A DNA stretch of 17,682 bases from an uncultured Clostridia bacterium (GTDB lineage: Bacteria; Bacillota; Clostridia; Oscillospirales; Ruminococcaceae): the NCBI GenBank assembly GCA_947381875.1, contig CANCXY010000038.1, positions 1 through 17,682 on the forward strand, in the 5' to 3' direction. The translations under genes were made by a program, and so were the position numbers. The first letter of the stretch is position 1. Every line of letters starts with the position of its first letter. The notes under the pieces are model-generated. The model made no database searches and was not told the origin of the DNA. It was given only the letters and a program-made list of their open reading frames with translations. Below are positions 7,926-14,637 of the stretch, one piece after another.

Positions 7926-9050
7926 TTAAAAACGGATCCTGCGGCAGATGGCCGCAGCTTTTGCGCGTGTGACAGGGGCCGCGCGGTCCGCGCCGCCCGC
8001 TAACTCGTATTCTGTGTCCTTTGTCAGGCGGCTCCGGCAGGCATAGCCCGGTAGAAGCACCGCCAAAAATTCGCCCAATGTAACAGGGTCGGAGGGGTGC
8101 AGATTGCCGTCCTGCGTCCAGGCATCGGGGATGATGCCGCTCTGTGCGGCTGTCTGCACGGTGACAGCGGCAGCGTCCTGGCCCACCACATCCGCAAACG
8201 GGCTTTGGTAGCCGTTGACGGGGAAGAACTTAAACGCGGACACCGCCAACGTCAGGGCTTCCATGCGCGTCAACGTATCCTCCGGGCGCTGGGCGTCGTA
8301 TTCGGCGTAGCTTTCCGCAGAGCCTCCCGGCGGCGTCAACTGGCAGTCCGCCGGAGGTGCGAGCGGCGCGGCGGGGACAGGCTCCCACGGCGCGCGCACG
8401 GGCGCTTCCATTGACAACGCCGCGCAAAGCGCCCGCCCAATGTACGCGGCGACACGGTATGCGCCGTAGTCGTTTGTATGGGTGAAATCGCCCGGATAAA
8501 ACCACCGCTTGGCGTCTTTGAGTCCCTCGCTTTTCAGCGCCTCGCAGGAGACCGCGTGCAGGTCGAGTACCGGCACGCCCTCCTCCCCGCCAATCGCCTG
8601 TACAGCCCCGGCATACGCGCCCAACAGATCGTGGTACTGACCGTCCGCGCCCCATCCGTTGCGCGCCAGCGGGGTGACAAGGACGGGCTGTGCGCCCGCC
8701 GTGCGCACGCGCTGGACAAAGCCGCGCAGGCGCTGGGTGTAGCCGCCCTCCGCCGTCAGGTGCGGGCGCTTCTGATCGTTGTGGCCGAACTGCATCAGGC
8801 AGATGTCGCCGGGACGCAGGCGCTTTTCTACAATAGCCCAGTGCCCCTCTTTCTCGAACGTCTCGCTGGTAAGGCCACTGTGCGCATGGTTGGAAACGCA
8901 CAGCCCCTCCGGCAGGAACCAGGAGAGCATCTGTCCCCAGGCTGCGTAGCTCGCGCCCGGCGCGTAGGGTACGGAAGCCGTCTGGTCGGTGACGGTGGAA
9001 TCGCCTAAGATAAAGACGCGCCTGACCTCACCCGGCGCACCCGCACGCAC
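7926..9050 (-). CDS. CE12-type rhamnogalacturonan acetylesterase domain with SLH-like tail (3' part of frameshifted gene)
   Basis: This reading frame carries an SGNH/CE12 esterase domain that would remove acetyl groups from rhamnogalacturonan. Counting from the GTG at 9050, the catalytic Ser is residue 18 in LGDSTVTDQ. Gly59 lies in NHAHSGLTS, Asn91 in FGHND, and Asp188 and His191 in GDFTHTN. A Pro/Ala-rich linker (about 215-245) leads to a tail (about 256-374) with S-layer-homology-like features: LTRMEALTLAV, SPFADVVGQDAAAV, AAQSGIIPD, and a final TRAKAAAICRRI. No convincing ribosome site precedes 9050. The upstream frame 9005-9574 encodes the missing N-terminal domain, so this is almost certainly the second half of one gene broken by a one-base shift near 9015-9050. 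Confidence 0.8.
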   Translation of the reverse strand: MRAGAPGEVRRVFILGDSTVTDQTASVPYAPGASYAAWGQMLSWFLPEGLCVSNHAHSGLTSETFEKEGHWAIVEKRLRPGDICLMQFGHNDQKRPHLTAEGGYTQRLRGFVQRVRTAGAQPVLVTPLARNGWGADGQYHDLLGAYAGAVQAIGGEEGVPVLDLHAVSCEALKSEGLKDAKRWFYPGDFTHTNDYGAYRVAAYIGRALCAALSMEAPVRAPWEPVPAAPLAPPADCQLTPPGGSAESYAEYDAQRPEDTLTRMEALTLAVSAFKFFPVNGYQSPFADVVGQDAAAVTVQTAAQSGIIPDAWTQDGNLHPSDPVTLGEFLAVLLPGYACRSRLTKDTEYELAGGADRAAPVTRAKAAAICRRIRF

Positions 9051-9574
9051 GCCAATGCCGCCGGGCCGGTGAGGGCAAGGTCGATTGTATCGTCTGCCGC
9101 CGCCTGCACCTGCCCGCCAGGGATAATGGGGCTGACATCGGCCAGCGCGCTTATGGTAAGGTTTCCGTCCGCCGGCAGCGTGCCCCGGAACGCAAGGCGG
9201 CGGCGGGAGACAAACAGCCGCACTTCCCCCGTCCCCCTCGCCCGCAGCGTAACCTCCACATGGTAGACGCCCTCGCCGGGCACGCGCAGTTTGTACCAGA
9301 GCGGCAGCTCCCGGCCCGCGCGCTCGGCCTCTGGCAGCGGACGCGCGGGTTCCGCCGACGCCCCCTGCGCGCCGCATGAAACGCGGCTCATGGGTGCATC
9401 TGCGCGCCACCACACGGGCACAAATCCACTGTTCAGCTCCGGCACGCGCAGAGGGGCCTGAGCCAGATAATTTTCATCCGTTACAAAGCCGCTGCCGGTG
9501 CTTTCCGTATAGAGTACCGCATCTTCCGGCACGGCGAAATGCTGTTCAAAGGTAAAACCCATTGTTTCCATCAT
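9005..9574 (-). CDS. N-terminal beta-rich accessory domain of the CE12 esterase (5' part of frameshifted gene)
   Basis: This 189-residue frame starts with ATGATG (9574) immediately after the TGA of the GH105 gene and stops with TAG at 9005-9007. It is rich in beta-type segments (for example VYHVEVTLRARGTGEVRLFVS, shown here only as positions about 124-144) and has no signal peptide. Multidomain CE12 esterases commonly carry such a carbohydrate-binding-like or fibronectin-like N-terminal domain just before the GDST block. The last residues (ALACVRVRRV) run straight into the point where the other frame resumes with RRVFILGDST. A -1 shift joins the two into a protein of about 548 residues. Whether the shift is real or a sequencing error cannot be decided here. 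Confidence 0.72.
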   Translation of the reverse strand: MMETMGFTFEQHFAVPEDAVLYTESTGSGFVTDENYLAQAPLRVPELNSGFVPVWWRADAPMSRVSCGAQGASAEPARPLPEAERAGRELPLWYKLRVPGEGVYHVEVTLRARGTGEVRLFVSRRRLAFRGTLPADGNLTISALADVSPIIPGGQVQAAADDTIDLALTGPAALACVRVRRVRSGASLS

Positions 9575-10624
9575 TCAAAGCGCCCCATCGCTGCGCACAT
9601 TGTCATAATTCAGCACGCCGGAGAGGAACGCCAGCGCAAGGCCCTGTCCCCAGCCCTGGATCCAATCGCGGCTGATACCCCGGTAGCCCTCGCGGTCCTT
9701 CATTACGGCGGTGCCGCCCGAAACGTTCTCCACTTTGCCCTTCGGGGTGATGTTCGCCAGCACGCCGGGGATCGCCTTGTTCAGGTATTTGATGTGCAGG
9801 GGGTTTCCCTTGCAGAGCATGGCGGCGGCAATGCCGCAGGACGCGCTGAGTTCTTCGTAAGAGTCGGGGTCATCGAGGATGGTGCGCCACAGGCCGTTTT
9901 CTGTCTGGCAGGTCTTGAGCGCGGCCAGATGGTCGTTCAGGCTGCCGACTACATCCAGGAACTTGGGATAGAGGTAGCACTGCGGCAGGCGCAGGCCCAC
10001 CTGCGACATCGTGTAGGCCGCCCATGCGTTGGCACGGCCCCAGAACATGCCGGACATGTGGTCGCCTGTGATGTTGTTGTAGCCGTGGTAGTAAAGGCCC
10101 GTTTCGGGGTCCTGCAAATATTTGATGTGCCAGTGGTACTGGTTCAAAGCGTCGTCAATCAGCGCCTCATCTTTCAGCAGAACGCCCATGCGAAGCAGGA
10201 AGAACGCCGCCATAAACAGCGTGTCGGCCCATGCCTGTTCGGGGAAATCATTGTTGGCCGAGACGGTGTGCTGCAATACATGGTCGCCGAAGCGCAGGGC
10301 CTCTTTTTCGAGATATTCTACCTTGCTCTTTGCGATATTCAGGTATTTTTCATCCCCGGTATGCTCGTAGAGCGTGATCAGGCAGTGGCCCATCGAACAG
10401 GTGTTGACTGTCCATGTCGGCAAGCCCAATTCTATGTATTCATCCACCCGATCGCGTACCATCTGCAAATACCGCTCATTTTTCGTCACCTCATACGCCT
10501 CGCAGATGCCGTAATAGGCCACCCCGCAGGGCCAGTCCCAGGGCATATCCATCTGCATGGTGCGCTCTACGATGCGTTCTACCGCCGTTTCCACCTGCTG
10601 CTTGTCGAAATTCAATCCTGCCAT
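9575..10624 (-). CDS. GH105 unsaturated rhamnogalacturonyl hydrolase
   Basis: This 349-residue enzyme, YteR/YesR-like, hydrates and removes the 4,5-unsaturated galacturonyl residue left at the end of RG-I oligosaccharides by PL9/PL11-type lyases. The fold is an (alpha/alpha)6 barrel. The family hallmark WADTLFM contains the probable general acid Asp134. Other conserved parts are DMPWDWPCGVAYYG (26-39), GLYYHGYN (176-183), MFWGRANAW (193-201) and the C-terminal RDWIQGWGQGLALAFL. There is no signal peptide. The ATG at 10624 follows GGAGGAGG by about eight bases. It is the first gene of the minus-strand run facing the AraC-type regulator, which suggests direct control by it. The next gene starts immediately after its stop. 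Confidence 0.93.
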   Translation of the reverse strand: MAGLNFDKQQVETAVERIVERTMQMDMPWDWPCGVAYYGICEAYEVTKNERYLQMVRDRVDEYIELGLPTWTVNTCSMGHCLITLYEHTGDEKYLNIAKSKVEYLEKEALRFGDHVLQHTVSANNDFPEQAWADTLFMAAFFLLRMGVLLKDEALIDDALNQYHWHIKYLQDPETGLYYHGYNNITGDHMSGMFWGRANAWAAYTMSQVGLRLPQCYLYPKFLDVVGSLNDHLAALKTCQTENGLWRTILDDPDSYEELSASCGIAAAMLCKGNPLHIKYLNKAIPGVLANITPKGKVENVSGGTAVMKDREGYRGISRDWIQGWGQGLALAFLSGVLNYDNVRSDGAL

Positions 10625-10746
10625 TGTTTTTCCTCCTCCAGCCGCGCTCCGCGGCCTTTTTCATTGTTCTTAAAAAGCGAACGCAGAACCGCCGGCAGCG
10701 GCCCCGCGCAGCAAAATGCCTGAACATATCGCTGTTGATCTCGCGG

Positions 10747-10784
10747 GGAAAGCATTTGCATATTGCACAATTTTCCCCTGTAAA
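10747..10784 (-). promoter_or_regulatory. Candidate GH105 promoter with cre-like site
   Basis: A possible -35 TTTACA (10779-10784) and a weak -10 TATGCA (10757-10762) are spaced by 16 bp. Overlapping the -10 and downstream of it, TGCAAATGCTTTCC (10747-10760) resembles the catabolite-responsive element consensus, with mismatches at the central C and the last base. This would fit glucose repression of the RG-I genes through CcpA, but the match is imperfect and only suggestive. Confidence 0.3.
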
Positions 10785-11012
10785 TACTTTATCATTATGT
10801 TCTGTTTCACCTTTCGTTTCCTCTACTTTCCGCTTAAAAGCTGTGCAATTTCGACGGTTTATTTCCCGAAATTTTACTGTCAGGCGGGATCGTCATGGTG
10901 AAAAGCATTGAAAACAGCGGCAATTCAGAAAAGATATTGGGCATAATTTATAGTTTTCACATATTCCCTCTGTATAAAGCGCATAGATTTACGCCGTTTT
11001 TGTCAAACGCCC

Positions 11013-11041
11013 TTGAAAACTGCACCGGCAAACTCTATAAT
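11013..11041 (+). promoter_or_regulatory. Housekeeping sigma promoter of the AraC-type regulator
   Basis: TTGAAA (11013-11018) and a perfect TATAAT (11036-11041) are separated by 17 bp. Transcription would start near 11048, giving a leader of about 30 bases before the AGGGGAGAAGG ribosome site (11061-11071) and the ATG at 11077. This is the clearest promoter in the window. Confidence 0.85.
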
Positions 11042-11076
11042 GGAAGTGATAGAACAAATCAGGGGAGAAGGTTGTT

Positions 11077-12039
11077 ATGGGGCGCAAACCGAGAGAGGTT
11101 TTGGAATACCGGCAGTATGATCTGCCGGCACATTTCCCTATTTTTCTGTTGTGCGGAGAGAAATGGCGCATTTCCGATGTGCCCTCCGGCGTGCTGCATT
11201 TCCATAATGTGATCGAGATTGGCCTGTGCGAAAGCGACAGCGGATACTTAGGTCTTCAGGGTGAATCGCACCGTTTTTCGGCGGGGGATGTCAGCTTTAT
11301 TTCCGGCGATGTGGCGCACACCACCTGGTCCGACCCCGGCACAGCCAGCAAATGGAGCTATCTTTTTGTCGACCCTGAGGAGCTTTTGCGCCCCCTGTTC
11401 GCCATTGACGACCTGCCCAACGCCGCGCTGTTCCAGCAGCTTCTATACGGCACATTCAGCCTCATCCACCCCAAAGAGGGCACATGCCTCCGCTCACTGG
11501 TGGAGGCCATGATTCGGGAACTATCCGAGCGCCGAATGAATTATGAAATCAGCGTGCGCGGCATATTCCTGACGTTTATCACGGAAATGATGCGACACGT
11601 CTCGCACGGGAACCGCACAGAACCCCCGCGCCGCATGAGCCTGGCCCCGGCCCTGCAATACATGAACACACAGTATATGGAGGATTTTACCATCGAACAC
11701 CTCGCCACGCAGTGCGGCATGAGTGAATCCCATTTCCGTGCGCTGTTCCACCAGACAATGGGCATGGGACCGCTGGAGTACCTGAACCATATGCGTATCC
11801 GCCGCGCCTGTTCCCTGCTGCGCATGACAGACAGCTCCATCCTCACGATCTCCGAGCGCGTCGGCTTCCGCACCCTCTCCAGTTTCAACCGGCACTTCGC
11901 CGCCGAAATGGGCCTCTCCCCCACCGCCTGGCGGCGCGTAGAGGGCGCAAGCCGTAAAACAGAAATTCTTCGTTACAGTGGATGGCTCGTACCACCCCCC
12001 CCCCGTGTAGAAAACCCTGCCGGGCCGACTGCCCCTTGA
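11077..12039 (+). CDS. AraC-family transcriptional regulator, probable rhamnose/RG-I activator
   Basis: The 320-residue protein has an N-terminal cupin-type sugar-sensing domain (about 20-100; HFHNVIEIGL and FSAGDVSFISGDVAH are typical) and a C-terminal double helix-turn-helix (about 190-288; FTIEHLATQCGMSESHFRALF and the second helix in SEQ-like ISERVGFRTLSSFNRHF). It probably senses rhamnose or an RG-I fragment and activates the divergent GH105 run and rhaBAD; this is inferred from position. It is one of only two plus-strand genes. The last 30 or so residues lie beyond the usual end of the DNA-binding domain and are encoded partly by a run of ten C (11995-12004). With nine C the frame would stop at once, so the tail may be unreliable. 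Confidence 0.9.
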   Translation: MGRKPREVLEYRQYDLPAHFPIFLLCGEKWRISDVPSGVLHFHNVIEIGLCESDSGYLGLQGESHRFSAGDVSFISGDVAHTTWSDPGTASKWSYLFVDPEELLRPLFAIDDLPNAALFQQLLYGTFSLIHPKEGTCLRSLVEAMIRELSERRMNYEISVRGIFLTFITEMMRHVSHGNRTEPPRRMSLAPALQYMNTQYMEDFTIEHLATQCGMSESHFRALFHQTMGMGPLEYLNHMRIRRACSLLRMTDSSILTISERVGFRTLSSFNRHFAAEMGLSPTAWRRVEGASRKTEILRYSGWLVPPPPRVENPAGPTAP

Positions 12040-12046
12040 AACGATG

Positions 12047-12123
12047 CCGGGCGCTGCCCGGACCTGCCAGAGGCTCTGCCTCTGGACTCCGCCAAAGGGG
12101 CGCAGCCCCTTTGGAAACCCATC
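12047..12123 (+). repeat. Modular palindromic repeat, A-B-C copy after the regulator gene
   Basis: The copy begins seven bases after the regulator stop codon. Module A is CCGGGC (12047-12052) with GCCCGG (12056-12061). Module B is CCAGAGGC (12067-12074) with GCCTCTGG (12078-12085). Module C is CCAAAGGGGC (12092-12101) with GCCCCTTTGG (12105-12114). The flank AAACCCATC (12115-12123) is the complement of the GATGGGTTT seen in other copies. All stems are perfect. Confidence 0.9.
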
Positions 12124-12215
12124 CTGTTCCATGCTCTCGCACGCGCAGGGGGCACCAGGGATGAACAGGCGGCAATACGTCGTTTGGATGCACACGCAGA
12201 AGGAGGTATTTGTGT

Positions 12216-12416
12216 ATGTTCAAAAAGATTTTTTCCCGCCTGTTCCCGTATGACAGGCAATTCCCAGGCTTCTGGGGCCTTTTGGGATGTCTTTGGAGTA
12301 CCGCTACCCTAACGAATGCTTTTCAGCACGGTTTTACTATCGCCCTCCTGCCCACTGCTTTCATGTCTCTGTTTTCTTTTGGCATGACCGTTTACGCCCT
12401 GCCAAAACGCAAATGA
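12216..12416 (+). CDS. Small two-helix membrane protein, function unknown
   Basis: The ORF encodes 66 residues. A basic N-terminus (MFKKIFSRLF) is followed by two hydrophobic stretches, about 17-34 and 40-62, and a basic end (PKRK), suggesting a small hairpin membrane protein. The ATG at 12216 is supported by AGAAGGAGG (about 12198-12206) nine bases upstream; a TTG at 12210 is too close to that site. I do not recognise a family. It follows the regulator and repeat on the same strand with no obvious promoter of its own. The good ribosome site and membrane pattern argue that it is real. Confidence 0.6.
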   Translation: MFKKIFSRLFPYDRQFPGFWGLLGCLWSTATLTNAFQHGFTIALLPTAFMSLFSFGMTVYALPKRK

Positions 12417-12463
12417 TTCAAAGAGAAGCGCATACAGTGAAATCGCTTGAAAATGCGTAAGAT

Positions 12464-12500
12464 TTTTATATTCCCCACCCGAAGGGCGGGGAATATAAAA
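12464..12500. terminator. Strong hairpin between convergent genes
   Basis: TTTTATATTCCCC (12464-12476) and GGGGAATATAAAA (12488-12500) pair perfectly over 13 bp, with an inner CCC/GGG pair around a GAA loop. It lies 47 bases after the small membrane protein stop and between convergent genes. The A- and U-rich base of the stem could act as a bidirectional terminator, though a free U-run is not seen on the plus strand. Confidence 0.55.
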
Positions 12501-12509
12501 TCAAAAGAA

Positions 12510-12542
12510 CATCCGGCCCTTCCCAAACGGGAGGGCCGGATG
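12510..12542 (-). terminator. Intrinsic terminator of the rhaBAD operon
   Basis: CATCCGGCCCT (12510-12520) and AGGGCCGGATG (12532-12542) form a perfect 11-bp stem, extended by CCC/GGG after one bulged base. On the minus strand it is followed by TTCTTTTGATTTT. It begins about 26 bases after the rhaD stop, the expected place for the end of the operon. Confidence 0.75.
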
Positions 12543-12568
12543 ATGGTTTATAAAGGGATTGTTTGGTT

Positions 12569-13384
12569 TCAGTCGTCCAGATAACCTTCGGGGTATGTTA
12601 CTTCAAAGCGCTTGGCAAGCTGTTTCAGGCCCTCGTCGGTAATCGTGTTCTTGAGCGGCAGGTGGGCGATCTTCATATAGATCTCCGCGCCCTTTTCCAC
12701 TGTCTCGACCAGACCGAACGCCTCGTCCAGATCGCGGCCCGCGCCGTAGATGCCGTGCTGCGCCCAGATAACGACGCGCGCGTCTTTCATCTTTTCCGCC
12801 GTCGCGAGGCCGATCTCGTTCGTGCCGCACACCATCCACGGCAGCACCTTCACACCGTCCGGGAACACCACGATGCACTCTGTACTCATCTGCCACAGCG
12901 TATGGGTGAATGCGCGCTCGTCCAAATCGTGTACATAGGTCATCGCCAGGATGTTGGCCGGATGGCAGTGCAGAATCACACGGTTGGCGGGGTCGGCGGC
13001 CAGGCGCACGGCATGGCTCATCATATGCGCGGGGAATTCGCTGGTGAACTTGCCGCCGTCCGTGAAGCCCCAGAGCAGGTGCGCCATTTTTCCGCCGTCG
13101 GACAGGCGCACGATGCCCAGGTTGGCCGCCGGGTCATACTGCACGTTTTTGAAGTATTTGCCTGTGCCTGTGACAAGGAAATACTTGCCGTCCAGCGACG
13201 GTTCCTCAAACCCTGTGGGGATGTCGCGAACGACTGCGTTCACATCCAGATATTCCGCCACCTGCGCCTCATCCAGCAGCACGCTGACGTTGCCGCCGTT
13301 GCGCTCGTCCCAGGTGTGGGCGTACATGTTTGTCAGGGTGCGCACCATTTCTGTCATAAAGGGTGCTTCCAGGATGCTTTTCAT
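12569..13384 (-). CDS. rhaD: Rhamnulose-1-phosphate aldolase
   Basis: The 271-residue class II aldolase splits L-rhamnulose-1-phosphate into dihydroxyacetone phosphate and L-lactaldehyde. The zinc and catalytic residues are in place: Glu116 in SEFPAH, His139 and His141 in LHCHPAN, and His210 in WAQHG. Gly-rich ERNGGNVSV (27-35) and VTGTGKYF (71-78) form the phosphate-binding part. Length matches the family. It is the last gene of rhaBAD: its ATG (13384) overlaps the rhaA TGA in an ATGA, and GGAGG lies seven bases upstream inside rhaA. A strong terminator follows. Confidence 0.96.
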   Translation of the reverse strand: MKSILEAPFMTEMVRTLTNMYAHTWDERNGGNVSVLLDEAQVAEYLDVNAVVRDIPTGFEEPSLDGKYFLVTGTGKYFKNVQYDPAANLGIVRLSDGGKMAHLLWGFTDGGKFTSEFPAHMMSHAVRLAADPANRVILHCHPANILAMTYVHDLDERAFTHTLWQMSTECIVVFPDGVKVLPWMVCGTNEIGLATAEKMKDARVVIWAQHGIYGAGRDLDEAFGLVETVEKGAEIYMKIAHLPLKNTITDEGLKQLAKRFEVTYPEGYLDD

Positions 13385-14637
13385 ACACGTTCCTCCAAAA
13401 TTTTCTTTTCATATTCTGTTACGCGGCCATACCATGCGTTATCCGCAGGCACACCGCATACGCGGCAGTATTCCTCCCATACGTCGCCGAAGGGAGCTGT
13501 TTTCAGTTCTTCCTGCAATACCAGAAGCTGTGTGAAATCGCCCTTGTCCTGCAAGGCTTTCAGTGTGTCGCCCGGCTGAAGCAGCGCGAACAGCAGCGCC
13601 TTTTGCAGGTTGCGGAAACCCGCCGTCCACGCCGCCACGCGGTTGATGGACGCGTCAAAGTAATCCAGCGCAATGTCGACGCGGCCATCCAGCCCGCCGC
13701 AGCGCACGATCTCCCGGCAAATCTCGCGCGTTTCGTCGTCGAACAGGACAACGTGGTCGGAGTCCCAGCGGATGGGGCGCGTGACGTGCAGCGCGATTTC
13801 GGGGAAGAATGCAAGCAGCGCGGGGATCTTATCGCTGACTACCTCTGTGGGATGGTAGTGCCCATTGTCCATGAGCGGGATGCACTTGTCGCGGTTGAAC
13901 GCCGCATAGCTGAGCGCAAATTCCGCCGAACCGACGGTGTACGCCTCTACGCCGATTCCGAATACCTTTGATTCAATGCAGGGTTTCACCTTGCTGAAAT
14001 CATACGGCTCGGAAAGGATTTCATCAATGGCCGCCCGGTAGCGCTCCCTCGGCCCCATGCGGTCGCCGGGCACATCTTTGAAGCCGTCGCCCGTCCAGAT
14101 ATTCATCACGCACGGCTCGCCCAGTTCCTCGGCCAGATAGCTGGCAATGCGGATACACGCCTTGCCGTGGTCGATCCAGAACCGGCGCGTCTCCTCATTG
14201 GGGCTGGACAGGGTGAGCGGGTCGCATTTGGGGTGGGAGAAAAACGTGGGGTTGAAGTCGCAGCCAAGGCCGCGCGCTTTGCAGAAATCGACCCATTTTT
14301 TGAAATGCTTCGGCTCTAACTTATCGCGGTCGGCCCACTCCCCGTCCTCAAAAATCGCATAGCTGGCGTGCAGGTTCAGCTTCTTTTTGCCTGGGCACAG
14401 CGCCAATACCTGGTCGATATCGGCCATCAGTTCATCCGGCGTGCGGGCGCGGCCCGGATAGTTGCCGGTCGTCTGGATGCCGCCGGTCAGCGGTTTGGAT
14501 GGGTCGGTGTCAAAGCCGCGCACGTCGTCCCCCTGCCAGCAGTGCAGAGAAACGGATACCGTCTTCAGCTTTTCGATGGCGGCGTCTGTGTTTATACTGA
14601 ACGCCGCATAGACTTCTTTCGCCGTGGAATAGCTCAT
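13381..14637 (-). CDS. rhaA: L-rhamnose isomerase
   Basis: The 418-residue cytoplasmic enzyme converts L-rhamnose to L-rhamnulose. It is full length for the family. The manganese ligands equivalent to E. coli His262, Asp294 and Asp296 are seen as His260 in MDNGHYHPTE and Asp292 and Asp294 in RWDSDH. SLHCWQGDDVRGF (30-42), MNIWTGDGFKDVPGDR (178-193) and DYFDASINRVAAW (325-337) are other hallmarks. The ATG at 14637 overlaps the rhaB TGA (ATGA), with GGAGG seven bases upstream. This gives strict translational coupling in the order rhaB-rhaA-rhaD. Confidence 0.97.
   Translation of the reverse strand: MSYSTAKEVYAAFSINTDAAIEKLKTVSVSLHCWQGDDVRGFDTDPSKPLTGGIQTTGNYPGRARTPDELMADIDQVLALCPGKKKLNLHASYAIFEDGEWADRDKLEPKHFKKWVDFCKARGLGCDFNPTFFSHPKCDPLTLSSPNEETRRFWIDHGKACIRIASYLAEELGEPCVMNIWTGDGFKDVPGDRMGPRERYRAAIDEILSEPYDFSKVKPCIESKVFGIGVEAYTVGSAEFALSYAAFNRDKCIPLMDNGHYHPTEVVSDKIPALLAFFPEIALHVTRPIRWDSDHVVLFDDETREICREIVRCGGLDGRVDIALDYFDASINRVAAWTAGFRNLQKALLFALLQPGDTLKALQDKGDFTQLLVLQEELKTAPFGDVWEEYCRVCGVPADNAWYGRVTEYEKKILEERV

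Larger units (their letters stand above)
10625..11076. other. Divergent regulatory region between GH105 and the AraC-type regulator
   Basis: This 452-base gap is clearly more A+T-rich than the genes and I see no coding sequence in it. It holds the regulator promoter (11013-11041) and a weaker minus-strand promoter candidate near 10757-10784. An inverted pair ATTGCAC (10762-10768) and GTGCAAT (10843-10849) lies between them. GAAAATTG (10768-10775) and GAAATTG (10846-10852), both on the minus strand, resemble GAAAAAATTG near the rhaB promoter (16050-16059) and could be regulator half-sites. A small GCCGC/GCGGC hairpin (10641-10655) lies just upstream of the GH105 ribosome site. Confidence 0.6.

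Noticed and set aside
9015..9053. Programmed -1 ribosomal frameshift in the CE12 gene
   Set aside because: The frame change is the right size, but no X-XXY-YYZ slippery sequence or clear downstream stimulator is present, so a mutation or sequence error is more likely.
9539..10723. Plus-strand open frame of 394 codons opposite GH105
   Set aside because: It covers the GH105 gene in antisense and shows no protein family features.
12161..12253. Short frame MNRRQYVVWMHTQ... overlapping the small membrane protein start
   Set aside because: It has no proper ribosome-site spacing, and it overlaps the better supported frame that starts at 12216.
12563..13579. Plus-strand open frame of 338 codons opposite rhaD and the end of rhaA
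   Set aside because: Antisense shadow of two coupled genes with complete active sites.
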